A stretch of 64,000 bases of DNA from Sphingobacteriaceae bacterium (GTDB lineage Bacteria; Bacteroidota; Bacteroidia; Sphingobacteriales; Sphingobacteriaceae), in NCBI GenBank assembly GCA_017745075.1, contig JAGIAD010000006.1, forward strand, positions 62,001 through 126,000, read 5' to 3'. Positions 1-9,088 of the stretch are shown here, in pieces. Numbering within the stretch: the first letter of the stretch is position 1; each line of letters begins with the position of its first letter. Under the pieces are notes generated by a model. That model searched no databases. It was not told the DNA's origin and was given only the letters and a program-made list of their open reading frames with translations. Both the position numbers and the translations under genes were made by a program.

Positions 1-1655
1 CCATTTCCCCTGTGCGTCCGTTTTTGATTAAATACACACTCGATCATTATATTTTAAGCGGAAATTATCCTGGCCTGGTGAATATGACCATGTTGATGAT
101 CTTTATGCTCATTTTACAGACTTTAATCCAATATAACCACACGCTTTTAACCAATACACTAGGTCAGTCTGTTATCCGCGATCTGCGGATCAATGTTTTT
201 AACCACATTACCAAACTTCGCCTGAAATTTTTTGATAAAACACCCATTGGGCAATTGATTACCAGAACTGTTTCTGATCTGGAAACCATTGCCGATATCT
301 TTTCGGAAGGTTTAATCTCCATGATTGGCGACAGTTTACAGGTGGTGGTCATTGTTGGCGTAATGTTGTATACCGACTGGCAGTTAAGTTTAGTGGTGCT
401 TTTGCCTATTCCGCTGCTGATTATGGCTACCCGAAAATTTCAGAAAGCGATTAAAGTTGCATTTCAGGAAATCAGGAATGAGGTTTCCAACCTGAATACG
501 TTTTTGCAGGAACACATTTCTGGTGTTTCCATTGTGCAGTATTTTGCCAGGGAGAAACAGGAGTACAGAAAGTTTTATGCCATTAACAAACGTTATCGCG
601 ATGCCAATATCCGTTCCAACTGGTATTATTCGATCTTTTTCCCCGTGGTAGAGCTGATTTCGGCCATGTCTTTGGGGCTGCTGATATGGTATGGTGCAAA
701 AAGTATCCTTTCTAAACCATTGGATGTAACGCCCGGAACCATTACCCAGTTTATCATGTACCTGGGTATGGTGTTTACGCCAATTCGCCAACTGGCAGAT
801 AAGTTTAATACGCTGCAAATGGGGATGGTGGGAGCCGAACGCGTTTTTAAAGTTTTGGATACTGATGAAACTACGCCCAATAACGGGACACAAAAACCTG
901 CAAAATTGGTTGGTAATATCAGGTTCCAAAACGTTTGGTTTGCTTACAATGATGAAAATTATGTACTGAAAGACCTCAGTTTTGAAGTAAAAACAGGCGA
1001 AACCGTTGCTTTGGTTGGGGCAACCGGTGCAGGGAAATCTTCTACCATTAACATTCTAAACCGCTTTTACGAAGTAAAAAAGGGGGATATTACGGTAGAT
1101 GGTATTCGCATTGAAGATTTTGACTTAAATTATTTACGCAGTCACATTGCTACCGTATTGCAGGATGTTTTCCTGTTTTCGGATACGATTCTGAACAATA
1201 TTACCCTCAATAATCCTGAAATTACACTTGATCAGGTCATTAATGCCGCAAAAAAAGTCGGTGCACACGAATTTATTGAACGTTTGCCCGGGGGTTATCA
1301 GTATGATGTGATGGAAAGGGGCGCGACGCTCTCGGCCGGACAGGCGCAGCTCATTTCATTTATCCGCGCATTGGTGCATAACCCTGCTATTTTGGTGCTC
1401 GATGAAGCCACTTCATCGGTTGATACCGAAACCGAGCTGCTGATCCAGAAAGCCATTGATAACCTGATGGAAGGCCGTACGTCAATCGTAATTGCACACC
1501 GTTTATCTACTATTCAGAAAGCCGATCAGATTATTGTGCTCGATAAAGGCGAGATCAAAGAAAAAGGTACGCACCAGCAGCTGTTAAAATTAAATGGCTA
1601 CTATAAAAAGCTTTACGATCTGCAATTTTCTTCAAAAGGGATTGCCAAAGTTTAA
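1..1655 (+). CDS. ABC exporter, fused permease and ATPase (5' end outside window)
   Basis: This is a half-size ABC exporter of the MsbA/multidrug type. A transmembrane domain fills roughly the first 280 visible residues, followed by a nucleotide-binding domain with Walker A GATGAGKSS, a signature LSAGQ (variant of LSGGQ), Walker B ILVLDEATS and the H-loop IAHRLST. The reading frame is open to the first base of the window, and a GTG at 12 is only an internal codon, so the true start and about 30-50 residues lie upstream. Such proteins dimerise in the inner membrane and export lipids or hydrophobic compounds; the substrate cannot be read from sequence. A possible partner half-transporter would lie to the left of the window. 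Confidence 0.93.
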   Translation, partial: ISPVRPFLIKYTLDHYILSGNYPGLVNMTMLMIFMLILQTLIQYNHTLLTNTLGQSVIRDLRINVFNHITKLRLKFFDKTPIGQLITRTVSDLETIADIFSEGLISMIGDSLQVVVIVGVMLYTDWQLSLVVLLPIPLLIMATRKFQKAIKVAFQEIRNEVSNLNTFLQEHISGVSIVQYFAREKQEYRKFYAINKRYRDANIRSNWYYSIFFPVVELISAMSLGLLIWYGAKSILSKPLDVTPGTITQFIMYLGMVFTPIRQLADKFNTLQMGMVGAERVFKVLDTDETTPNNGTQKPAKLVGNIRFQNVWFAYNDENYVLKDLSFEVKTGETVALVGATGAGKSSTINILNRFYEVKKGDITVDGIRIEDFDLNYLRSHIATVLQDVFLFSDTILNNITLNNPEITLDQVINAAKKVGAHEFIERLPGGYQYDVMERGATLSAGQAQLISFIRALVHNPAILVLDEATSSVDTETELLIQKAIDNLMEGRTSIVIAHRLSTIQKADQIIVLDKGEIKEKGTHQQLLKLNGYYKKLYDLQFSSKGIAKV

Positions 1656-1713
1656 AACCCATTTATTTTGCAAGGATTTTGTTAATTTAACAGCTTCTTA
1701 AATCACGGGAAAG

Positions 1714-2739
1714 ATGAAATTATTAAAGTTAATTGCCTTGTTGTTACTTTCGGTTATAACCTTAAAGGTTGCAGCCCAACAGAAGAAATATGTAATGGTT
1801 ATTCATGGTGGCGCTGGCACTATCCTCAAAAAAAATATGACCCCTGAAAAAGAAGCAGCCTACATAGCTGTTTTAACACAGGCTTTACAGGCGGGTTATG
1901 CCGAAATTAAAGCAGGAAAAACCAGTCTTGATGCTGTAGAAGCTACTATTCACGTCATGGAAAACGATCCGCATTTTAATGCTGGAAAAGGCGCGGTTTT
2001 TACGCATGATGGCAAAAATGAGCTTGATGCCGCCATCATGGACGGAAAAACTTTAATGGCTGGCTCGGTTGCAGGGGTAACCACCATTAAAAACCCAATT
2101 TCTGCAGCAAGGGCCGTGATGGAAAAATCAGAACATGTGATGATGGTGGGGGCAGGCGCAGAGCAGTTTGCCAAAGAAGCAGGCCTGGAAATAGTAGATC
2201 CAAAATATTTCTGGACAAAAGAGCGCTGGGAGGGGCTGCAAAAAGCAATTAAAGAAGATTCAACAAAGGCAGTTTTAGATCATGGAAATAAAAAATCTGA
2301 ACTTTTAGGTGTAAAAAATCACGATTACAAATTCGGTACAGTGGGTTGTGTTGCGCTCGATAAAGCTGGTAATTTAGCCGCCGGAACTTCAACCGGGGGC
2401 ATGACGAATAAAAAATATGGACGGGTGGGCGATGCGCCCGTTATAGGAGCAGGTACCTATTGCAATAACGAAACAGCAGGTATTTCGTGTACAGGCTTGG
2501 GCGAGTTCTACATCCGCAATGTAGTGGCTAAAACCATTTCCGATTTAATGGAGTATAAGGGATTATCTGTTGCAGAAGCTTCTAAAATTACATTGGATAA
2601 AGTAGGCAAAATGGGAGGTGATGGTGGTTTAATTGCTTTGGATAGGCAAGGCAACATGACTATGCCCTTTAATACCGAAGGTATGTACCGTGGTGCCATA
2701 ACCGCTGATGGTAAAATTGAAGTCAGTATTTATAAATAG
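1714..2739 (+). CDS. Secreted isoaspartyl peptidase / L-asparaginase (Ntn hydrolase)
   Basis: This is a plant-type asparaginase / beta-aspartyl peptidase of 341 residues. It begins with a signal peptide (hydrophobic stretch to about residue 21, ending VAAQQ), so it probably acts in the periplasm. The autoprocessing site is visible: Thr209 in the KFGTVGC context becomes the N-terminal nucleophile of the beta subunit after self-cleavage, and the following TSTGG loop is the usual substrate-binding element. HGGAGT near the N terminus is also typical. It removes isoaspartyl residues from peptides or hydrolyses asparagine. It is followed after 17 bases by a dicarboxylate symporter, an arrangement that would fit uptake of the released aspartate. 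Confidence 0.93.
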   Translation: MKLLKLIALLLLSVITLKVAAQQKKYVMVIHGGAGTILKKNMTPEKEAAYIAVLTQALQAGYAEIKAGKTSLDAVEATIHVMENDPHFNAGKGAVFTHDGKNELDAAIMDGKTLMAGSVAGVTTIKNPISAARAVMEKSEHVMMVGAGAEQFAKEAGLEIVDPKYFWTKERWEGLQKAIKEDSTKAVLDHGNKKSELLGVKNHDYKFGTVGCVALDKAGNLAAGTSTGGMTNKKYGRVGDAPVIGAGTYCNNETAGISCTGLGEFYIRNVVAKTISDLMEYKGLSVAEASKITLDKVGKMGGDGGLIALDRQGNMTMPFNTEGMYRGAITADGKIEVSIYK

Positions 2740-2756
2740 TGGAAACTAACTAACTG

Positions 2757-4025
2757 ATGAAAAAGCTATTTTCCAATTTAACCTTTCAGGTAATTGTTGC
2801 CATTATCATAGGGATCTGCGTTGGTGTTTATTTTCCGGGTTTGGCACCAACTGCTAAAATGATCAGTGAGGGTTTTATCAACCTCATTAGTATGTTAATT
2901 GCCCCGATCATATTCTTTACCATTGTTTTGGGGATCGCACACATGGGCGATATGAAAAAGGTAGGCCGGGTAGGAGGTAAGGCACTGTTGTATTTCGAAA
3001 TTGTAAGCACGGTAGCCATTGCAATTGGTTTATTTGTGGCTAATGTTTTAAAGCCAGGTGCCGGAGTTGTAGCAAAGGGAGTTGATGCCACTAAGATAGT
3101 TGGTTATGCCAAGCAGGCCAAAGAGATGAACTGGGGAGAATTTTTTCTTCACATTATTCCGCACAATGTATTTGCCGCCTTTTCGGAAGGAAATATCCTG
3201 CAGATCTTGCTTTTTGCCATTCTTTTTGGTTATGGGCTCAATAAATTGGGCGATGAAGGATCAAGTGTTTTAAACGCCTTTGATAAAATATCCAAAGTGC
3301 TTTTTAAAATTATGAAAGTGATCATGCGTTTGGCGCCTATAGGTGCCTTTGGCGGTATGGCCTTTAGCATCGGTACGCACGGTTTACAAAGTATAGTCGG
3401 TATGGCCAAATTAATGGGCTCGGTGTACCTTACCTGTTTATTGTTCATTTTTGTGGTTTTAAATGGCATTTGCAGGTACTATAACTTTAGCTTATGGCAA
3501 TACCTGAAGTATATCCGTCAGGAGATATTAATTGTATTGGGGACCTCTTCTTCCGAATCGGCCCTGCCGAGTATGATGCAGAAAATGGAAAGTATTGGTT
3601 GTGATAAATCGGTAGTCGGTTTGGTAATCCCTACCGGTTATTCATTTAACCTTGATGGAACAGCCATTTATCTGGCAATGGCTGTGATATTTCTTTGCCA
3701 GGTTTTTCATGTTGATTTAACTCTTGGGCAACAGATAACCATTTTAGGCGTATTGATGGTAACTTCTAAAGGTGCCGCAGGTGTTACCGGAAGTGGTTTT
3801 ATCGTGCTCGTATCAACCCTTACAGCATTAAAAATTATGCCTATCGAACACATTTCGATCTTAATTGGTGTAGACCGTTTTATGAGCGAGGCCAGGGCCA
3901 TTACCAACGTAATCGGCAATGGAGTAGCTACCGTTGTGATTGCCAAAAGCGAAAAACAGTTCGACCAGGAAAAATATTTAAAAGCCATTCAGCCGGTAAT
4001 GATCGAAAAAGGAGAGGAAAGTTAG
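2757..4025 (+). CDS. Dicarboxylate/amino acid:cation symporter (DAACS family)
   Basis: A 422-residue inner-membrane protein of the GltP/DctA family, with about eight transmembrane segments plus re-entrant loops. The serine-rich re-entrant hairpin (GTSSSESALPS) and the later NLDGTAIY motif, which bind substrate and Na+ or H+ in this family, are both present. It should import glutamate, aspartate or C4-dicarboxylates. It starts 17 bases after the isoaspartyl peptidase stop, so the two are probably co-transcribed, and the pairing suggests aspartate recovery. Substrate preference between aspartate/glutamate and succinate/fumarate cannot be decided here. Confidence 0.93.
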   Translation: MKKLFSNLTFQVIVAIIIGICVGVYFPGLAPTAKMISEGFINLISMLIAPIIFFTIVLGIAHMGDMKKVGRVGGKALLYFEIVSTVAIAIGLFVANVLKPGAGVVAKGVDATKIVGYAKQAKEMNWGEFFLHIIPHNVFAAFSEGNILQILLFAILFGYGLNKLGDEGSSVLNAFDKISKVLFKIMKVIMRLAPIGAFGGMAFSIGTHGLQSIVGMAKLMGSVYLTCLLFIFVVLNGICRYYNFSLWQYLKYIRQEILIVLGTSSSESALPSMMQKMESIGCDKSVVGLVIPTGYSFNLDGTAIYLAMAVIFLCQVFHVDLTLGQQITILGVLMVTSKGAAGVTGSGFIVLVSTLTALKIMPIEHISILIGVDRFMSEARAITNVIGNGVATVVIAKSEKQFDQEKYLKAIQPVMIEKGEES

Positions 4026-4036
4026 TTTACTCTAGC

Positions 4037-4122
4037 CGTCACCCTGAATTTATTTCAGGGTCTCTAATACCTAGAGAGCACTGTTTTATTCTGAGAGATG
4101 CTGAAACAAGTTCAGCAAGACG
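4037..4122. repeat. REP-like composite palindromic element
   Basis: The segment opens with CGTCACCCTGAA and ends with GCAAGACG. It contains two internal hairpins, CCCTGAA/TTCAGGG (4042-4060) and GCTGAA/TTCAGC (4100-4116). It is an intergenic palindromic repeat of the kind scattered through Bacteroidota genomes. Other such elements in this window lie at 18818, 19975 and 21224. Confidence 0.65.
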
Positions 4123-4189
4123 AGTAAAGGGAGTTTGTACCTAACCAATACCTCCCAACTAAAAACGCCCAACTCCAAACTATTTAACC

Positions 4190-4197
4190 TATCTTTG
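4190..4197 (+). promoter_or_regulatory. Possible -7 element upstream of rlmF
   Basis: TATCTTTG matches the Bacteroidota -7 consensus TAnnTTTG and is followed by GCAG, a common extension. No TTTG lies at the usual 19-20 base distance upstream, so support is partial. Confidence 0.4.
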
Positions 4198-4242
4198 CAG
4201 CAGAAACAGGCAACACAGCATGTTTAGTTAAACCAGATTACA

Positions 4243-5208
4243 TTGGCTCAAGAAGAACAAAATAACCGCAAAGAGAAAAGCGAGTTACACCCACGCAACA
4301 AACACCGTTCGCGTTACAATTTCAAACAACTTACCGCTACCTCAAAAGAATTAAAACGCTTTGTTTTTAAAAACGAACATAACGATGATTCTATTGATTT
4401 TGCCGATCAGAATGCAGTTAAAGCCTTAAACAGAGCCTTGTTGAAGCATTATTACGATGTTTCGCAATGGGATATTCCAAAAGATTACCTTTGTCCGCCT
4501 ATTCCGGGCAGGGCCGATTATATTCATTATGTTGCCGATCTTTTAGGCTCAAGCAATAAAGGTAAAAACCCAACCGGACCCAATATAAATGTGCTTGATA
4601 TTGGTATTGGAGCCAACTGTATTTACCCGATCATTGGTCACCGGGAGTATGGCTGGAGCTTTGTAGGCTCCGATATCGATCCCCTTTCTGTTGAAGCTGC
4701 CAAAAGGATTGTGGAAGCCAATAAATCATTACAAGGCGCTATAGAAGTGCGTTTGCAGGGTTCAAAAATGGGGATTTTTAGAGGTATTGTAGGCAGAACC
4801 GAGCGTTTTGATGCCGTGGTTTGTAATCCGCCTTTCCATTCTTCATTAAAAGAGGCCGAACAAGGCACCCGCCAGAAATGGCGTAACCTGGGCGGTGGCG
4901 AAAAGGAAGTAAAACACGTACTGAATTTTGGAGGGAACAAAGCCGAGCTTTGGTGTCCCGGTGGCGAACGTGCTTTTGTTGAGCAGATGATTATTCAGAG
5001 TTCACAGATTAAAAACCAGGTTTTATGGTTTACCTCACTGGTTTCGAAAAGTGCCAACCTAAAGAGTATTTATAATGCTTTAATTAAGGTAAACGCTTTT
5101 GAAGTAAGAACCGTTCAAATGAGCCAGGGACAAAAAATAAGCCGGTTTGTAGCCTGGACTTTCCATGATGAAGCTGCGCAGGCTAAATGGGCAAAAGAAT
5201 GGAAATAA
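4243..5208 (+). CDS. rlmF: 23S rRNA (adenine(1618)-N6)-methyltransferase
   Basis: RlmF (YbiN) methylates A1618 of 23S rRNA at N6 using S-adenosylmethionine. The N-terminal LHPRNKHRSRYNF segment and the CPPIPGRADYIHY stretch are diagnostic of the family. The SAM-binding region (NVLDIGIGANCIYP) is followed by the N6-adenine methylase motif NPPF at about residue 195. Length (321) is close to the E. coli enzyme (308). The start is unusual: an in-frame stop at 4225 excludes any upstream ATG, and TTG at 4243 (or ATT one base earlier, out of frame) is the only plausible initiator that keeps the conserved N terminus. A hairpin terminator follows at 5271. Confidence 0.93.
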   Translation: MAQEEQNNRKEKSELHPRNKHRSRYNFKQLTATSKELKRFVFKNEHNDDSIDFADQNAVKALNRALLKHYYDVSQWDIPKDYLCPPIPGRADYIHYVADLLGSSNKGKNPTGPNINVLDIGIGANCIYPIIGHREYGWSFVGSDIDPLSVEAAKRIVEANKSLQGAIEVRLQGSKMGIFRGIVGRTERFDAVVCNPPFHSSLKEAEQGTRQKWRNLGGGEKEVKHVLNFGGNKAELWCPGGERAFVEQMIIQSSQIKNQVLWFTSLVSKSANLKSIYNALIKVNAFEVRTVQMSQGQKISRFVAWTFHDEAAQAKWAKEWK

Positions 5209-5270
5209 GTTTGGAGTTAGTGGTCGCGAGTCTTTAGTCGGCTAGCGATCGTTTCAAATAAATATACGTA

Positions 5271-5302
5271 AAGCTGGATTAATTTTTAATCCGGCTTTTT
5301 CT
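5271..5302 (+). terminator. Intrinsic terminator after rlmF
   Basis: AAGCTGGATT pairs with AATCCGGCTT (one G-T pair) across a 7-base loop and is followed by a T-rich run. It sits between the convergent rlmF and VIT-family genes. Confidence 0.75.
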
Positions 5303-5345
5303 TTTGAATGCTAGATTCACAGTACTGCAGGTATAGGACTGCCTA

Positions 5346-6035
5346 CTAACTGGTTTTAGCCCCGAAAATATATCCTGCTAATGCGGTTACTACCATTGCC
5401 ACAGTTCCCCAGAAACAGATTCTAATTACTGCTTTAACTACATTTGAACCTCCTGCCCTGGCTGCAATTGTGCCTGATAGCGCTAAAAATACAATTGCAA
5501 AACCATATTGATAAAATACCATTGATTTTATCGGAGCAAAAAAAGCAACGAAAAGAGGTAAAATCGCCCCTGTGATAAAAGATGCACCTGAAGCAAAGGC
5601 TGCCTGGAGGGGTTTAGGTTGCGTAATTTCGTTAATGCCGAGTTCATCCCGGGCATGTGCAGCCAAAGCATCCTTCCCAGTAAGCTGTACGGCCACCTGC
5701 ATGGCTAAATCTTCATCCAGTCCCTGGGCTACGTATATTTTGGTAAGTTCTCTCAGTTCTATTTCGGGCATACTTTCGAGTTCGATTTTCTCGCGCGCCA
5801 GGTCTGCTTTTTCAATATCGGCCTGAGAGCTTACCGAAACATATTCACCGGCAGCCATAGATAATGAACCCGCTACTATACCAGCCAAAGCCGCCAGTAC
5901 GATAGGACTTCTCGTATCACTCGCAGCAGCTATACCGATAACCAGGCTGGTGGTAGAAATTATACCATCATTTGCGCCGAGTACGGCAGCTCTTAACCAG
6001 CCTGTTCTATTTGTGTAATGCTTTTCCAGTTCCAT
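5346..6035 (-). CDS. VIT1/CCC1-family transporter
   Basis: A 229-residue member of the vacuolar iron transporter (VIT/CCC1) family, which moves Fe2+ or Mn2+ across membranes. The N-terminal part carries the family's conserved LGANDGIISTTSLVIG segment, then a second helix and the SLSMAAGEYVSVSSQADIE region. A charged cytoplasmic metal-binding section (about residues 80-135, rich in Glu) precedes three further hydrophobic helices, giving about five transmembrane segments. It is transcribed convergently with rlmF and appears monocistronic. Direction of transport (efflux or sequestration) and metal are inferred from the family only. Confidence 0.9.
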   Translation of the reverse strand: MELEKHYTNRTGWLRAAVLGANDGIISTTSLVIGIAAASDTRSPIVLAALAGIVAGSLSMAAGEYVSVSSQADIEKADLAREKIELESMPEIELRELTKIYVAQGLDEDLAMQVAVQLTGKDALAAHARDELGINEITQPKPLQAAFASGASFITGAILPLFVAFFAPIKSMVFYQYGFAIVFLALSGTIAARAGGSNVVKAVIRICFWGTVAMVVTALAGYIFGAKTS

Positions 6036-6117
6036 CGTAAGATCGAATAATTTTCATGTTGGTAGAAAGACAATAGCTTAATTTAACAGTATTGATTCTT
6101 GATTTGCAGAATCAAAA

Positions 6118-6549
6118 TCATTTCTTTTCATAAACAATCAAAATGGTCAGCTCATTGCCTGCATTTGGTGCAATGCCATGTGAGCTGCCCGGACGGGTCA
6201 AAATCGCATCACCAGGCTTAACTGCAAAGGTTTTTCCATTCATTTGCATGGTTCCGTTTCCGCTGATCACGTAGTAAATCTCATCTTCTTTTTGCAGGTG
6301 GTAACCGATTGATGAACCCGGTTTCAATATTCTTTTCCTAAAGGCTGTTTTCAGGTTTTTGGCATTGGCGAAAAAGTTGAAGCCTATGGTTTCGCCGCCA
6401 CCACTATGAGTGCCGGGTTCGGTTTTGGCCACTTCAACATCGTTTTGCAAAATGTATTTACTTGTATCGGCTGTTTGGGCTTTTGCGGCGATTGAAATAA
6501 TGAATGTAAAAAATAATACAGCTAATGCTTTGTTGTACATGTGGTTCAT
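6118..6549 (-). CDS. Secreted cupin-domain protein
   Basis: A 143-residue protein with a signal peptide ending near AKAQT and a single cupin barrel. The first cupin motif is seen around GSSIGYHLQKEDEIYYVISG and the second around GDAILTRPGSSHGIAP, giving the usual His/Glu metal-ligand positions in partly conserved form. Small secreted cupins of this kind are common in Bacteroidota, and their substrates are mostly unknown. A second in-frame ATG four codons in (6540) is an equally good start. The gene is 21 bases downstream of a VOC-family gene on the same strand and may be co-transcribed with it. Confidence 0.83.
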   Translation of the reverse strand: MNHMYNKALAVLFFTFIISIAAKAQTADTSKYILQNDVEVAKTEPGTHSGGGETIGFNFFANAKNLKTAFRKRILKPGSSIGYHLQKEDEIYYVISGNGTMQMNGKTFAVKPGDAILTRPGSSHGIAPNAGNELTILIVYEKK

Positions 6550-6570
6550 TTTTATATCTGGTTATCTGCT

Positions 6571-6927
6571 TTAGACGATGGAACTGCCGAATACGAGGGT
6601 GTTTCCATCAGGATCGTTAACCGCAAAATCGCGCATGCCATAATCGCGGTCATCTAGGGTTACGGTAATGAGGGCTCCCTTGGCTTTAATCTGCTCATAA
6701 AAGCTGTCTACTGTATCGCAGTCGATGCAGAGGTGGGCACCACCAGGGATCTTTTTAATACCCTGATTGATCTGGCCGTTGAGGTGCACAAGGACATTCC
6801 CCTGCAGCAGCCCCACATAATCACCGAAGCGGAAATCTTCGCTGAAGCCAAGGATATCGCAGTAATAGGAAAGGGAAGCTGGTAGGTTGGATACATGGAT
6901 CACACTCGCAGAGCTGATGGCTTTCAT
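6571..6927 (-). CDS. VOC-family (glyoxalase/bleomycin resistance-like) protein
   Basis: A 118-residue single-module vicinal oxygen chelate protein. The N-terminal VIHVSNLPASLSYYCDILGF segment forms the first beta-alpha-beta unit, and the C-terminal RDYGMRDFAVNDPDGNTLVF is the classic second unit carrying the D-P-D/E-G-N metal-ligand loop. Members are lyases, dioxygenases or antibiotic-binding proteins. Nothing here identifies the substrate. It lies just upstream of the cupin gene on the same strand and is divergent from sucD. Confidence 0.87.
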   Translation of the reverse strand: MKAISSASVIHVSNLPASLSYYCDILGFSEDFRFGDYVGLLQGNVLVHLNGQINQGIKKIPGGAHLCIDCDTVDSFYEQIKAKGALITVTLDDRDYGMRDFAVNDPDGNTLVFGSSIV

Positions 6928-7085
6928 GAATAAATAAATTAGTGACAGATAAGATAAATAAATATAAAAAGAATTTTTAGCATTACAGGTTTATAATCGA
7001 AAGGCTTGCTGCGGTAGGCTACAACTGCCATAAAGCATTTCCTTACATTTTCCTGAAAAAACGGGGCAAATAATATGCTTTTCGG

Positions 7086-7116
7086 TTTGACTTTCCAGTC
7101 AATAATATTAGCTTTG
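7086..7116 (+). promoter_or_regulatory. Bacteroidota-type promoter for sucD
   Basis: TTTG at 7086-7089 is followed after 19 bases by TAGCTTTG at 7109-7116. This matches the TTTG/N19-20/TAnnTTTG consensus of the Bacteroidota primary sigma factor exactly. Transcription would begin about 7123, leaving a leader of only about 12 bases before the ATG at 7135. Confidence 0.8.
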
Positions 7117-7134
7117 CACAAAAAAAATTGATAC

Positions 7135-8007
7135 ATGAGCGTTTTAGTAAATAAAGATTCTAAGGTTATCGTTCAGGGTTTTACCGGAAACGAAGGAACT
7201 TACCACGCCGAGCAGATGCTGGCCTATGGTACAAACGTAGTTGGTGGTGTAACGCCTGGCAAAGGTGGGCAATTACATTTAGATAAGCCTGTTTTTAATA
7301 CTGTTAAAGATGCCGTTGATCAAACGGGTGCAAATGTATCGATCATTTTTGTACCACCGGCTTTTGCTGCTGATGCAATTATGGAAGCTGCCGAAGGTGG
7401 AATTAAAGTTATTGTTTGTATTACCGAAGGTATCCCTACAAAGGATATGATTCAGGTTAAAGAATATATTACAGGTCGTGATGTTACTTTGATTGGCCCT
7501 AACTGCCCGGGCATTATCACTGCTGATGAGGCTAAAATTGGTATCATGCCAGGTTTTATCTTCAAAAAAGGTAATGTAGGTGTGGTTTCTAAATCAGGAA
7601 CTTTAACTTACGAGGCCGTAGATCAGGTTGTGAAAGCTGGTTTAGGTATTACTACTGCGATTGGTATTGGTGGCGACCCGATTATCGGAACACCAACTGT
7701 TGAAGCAGTTAAATTGTTAATGAACGATCCTGAAACTCACGGTATCATCATGATCGGTGAAATTGGCGGTGGTATGGAAGCTGAAGCTGCCCGTTGGATC
7801 AAAGAACACGGTACTAAACCTGTTGTTGGTTTCATTGCTGGTCAGACTGCGCCTCCGGGACGTAGAATGGGCCATGCCGGTGCTATTGTTGGCGGTGCTG
7901 ATGATACCGCAGCTGCAAAAATGAAAATTATGCGTGAGTGCGGTATCCGTGTGGTAGAAAGCCCGGCTGAAATCGGTGCTGCAATGGCAGAAGAATTGGC
8001 GAAGTAA
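7135..8007 (+). CDS. sucD: Succinate-CoA ligase [ADP-forming] subunit alpha
   Basis: The alpha subunit of succinyl-CoA synthetase, which interconverts succinyl-CoA and succinate with substrate-level phosphorylation in the TCA cycle. The N-terminal CoA-binding Rossmann domain ([17 protein letters not shown]) and the C-terminal ligase domain are complete. The phosphorylated histidine is His247 in the [13 protein letters not shown] motif. The length of 290 is standard. The beta subunit gene (sucC), often adjacent in other phyla, is not in this window. A near-perfect promoter precedes the gene and a wobble-rich hairpin with a T-run follows it, so it is probably monocistronic. Confidence 0.97.
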   Translation: MSVLVNKDSKVIVQGFTGNEGTYHAEQMLAYGTNVVGGVTPGKGGQLHLDKPVFNTVKDAVDQTGANVSIIFVPPAFAADAIMEAAEGGIKVIVCITEGIPTKDMIQVKEYITGRDVTLIGPNCPGIITADEAKIGIMPGFIFKKGNVGVVSKSGTLTYEAVDQVVKAGLGITTAIGIGGDPIIGTPTVEAVKLLMNDPETHGIIMIGEIGGGMEAEAARWIKEHGTKPVVGFIAGQTAPPGRRMGHAGAIVGGADDTAAAKMKIMRECGIRVVESPAEIGAAMAEELAK

Positions 8008-8028
8008 GATTTTTAAATTTATATAAAG

Positions 8029-8061
8029 AAAAGCGTTTCGATTAGGTTCGGAGCGTTTTTT
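8029..8061 (+). terminator. Intrinsic terminator after sucD
   Basis: AAAAGCGTTTCGA can pair along 13 positions, three of them G-T, with TCGGAGCGTTTTT. The stem closes a 5-base loop and runs directly into a T-tract. Confidence 0.65.
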
Positions 8062-8065
8062 GTTT

Positions 8066-8920
8066 TTGGTTATACCGATGTTTAACCACAAAGGACACGA
8101 AGAGTTGACATCAAAGTGCGTAATTTTTTACCACCGAGTGCACAGAGAAAAGTACAAAGCACACAGCGTTGGGAGCTTTATAACCTAACACATAAAAACC
8201 CATTCGCTCGGTGTCACTCTGTGAAACCTCTTTTCTCTCTGTGGTTAATACTTAAGAGCCGACCTACGCTTCTTTAACTTTTGGTTATACTGCTGTTTAA
8301 CCACAAAGGACACGAAGAGTTGACATCAAAGTGCGTAATTTTTTACCACCGAGTGCACAGAGAAAAGTACAAAGCACACAGCGTTGGGAGCTTTATAACC
8401 TAACACATAAAAACCCATTCGCTCGGTGTCACTCTGTGAAACCTCTTTTCTCTCTGTGGTTAATACTTAAGAGCCGACCTACGCTTCTTTAACTTTTGGT
8501 TATACTGCTGTTTAACCGCAAAGGACACAAAGAGTTGAGGTCAAAGCGCGTAATTTTTTTACCACCGAGTGCACAGAGAAAAGCACAAAGCACACAGAGT
8601 TGGGAGCATTATAACCTAACATAAAAAACATACGCTCGGTGTCACTCTGTGAAACCTCTTTTCTCTCTGTGGTTAATACTTAAGAGCCGACCTACGCTTC
8701 TTTAACTTTTGGTTATACTGCTGTTTAACCGCAAAGGACACAAAGAGTTGAGGTCAAAGCGCGTAATTTTTTTACCACCGAATGCACAGAGAAAGCACAA
8801 AGCACACAGAGTTGGGAGCATTATAACCTAACATAAAAAAAACATACACTCGGTGCCACTCTGTGAAACCTCTTTTCTCTCTGTGGTTAATACTTAAGAG
8901 CAGACCTACGCTTCTTTAAC
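8066..8920. repeat. Four tandem copies of a ~215-bp repeat with internal inverted arms
   Basis: Units begin at about 8066, 8281, 8496 and 8709 (each opening TTGGTTATAC), so the period is 215, 215 and 213 bases. Copies 1-2 and copies 3-4 form two more similar pairs. Each unit holds related words in both orientations: TTAACCACAAAGGACACGAA and ACCGAGTGCACAGAG on the left, and the complement-like CACTCTGTGAAACCTCTTTT and CTCTCTGTGGTTAA on the right. A single unit can therefore fold into a long imperfect hairpin. No open frame is conserved. A diverged single copy of the family lies at 23272-23414. The stretch 8920-9088 up to msrB shows nothing further. Confidence 0.92.
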
Positions 8921-9088
8921 CACAAAAAAACGCAGAGCGTTTTTAACTACTAGGATATTAAGGGCTTTCTTTGGTCTGGTGAATAATGTTAGCCATGCTC
9001 GCTCCAGGCTTTGTCAGGGTGAAGTAAACACTGCTATAAACCATCGAAACAGCAAACCAAAAGCAATAGCTTTAACGTATATTGTAAC

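Noticed and set aside
6939..7136. A 65-codon minus-strand frame opposite the sucD promoter
   Set aside because: It overlaps the VOC/sucD intergenic region and the sucD promoter, has no recognisable composition or motif, and ends right at the VOC gene's upstream region.
8066..8920. The tandem array as a possible CRISPR
   Set aside because: Units are 213-215 bases and similar along their whole length, with no short constant repeats and variable spacers, and no cas gene is present.
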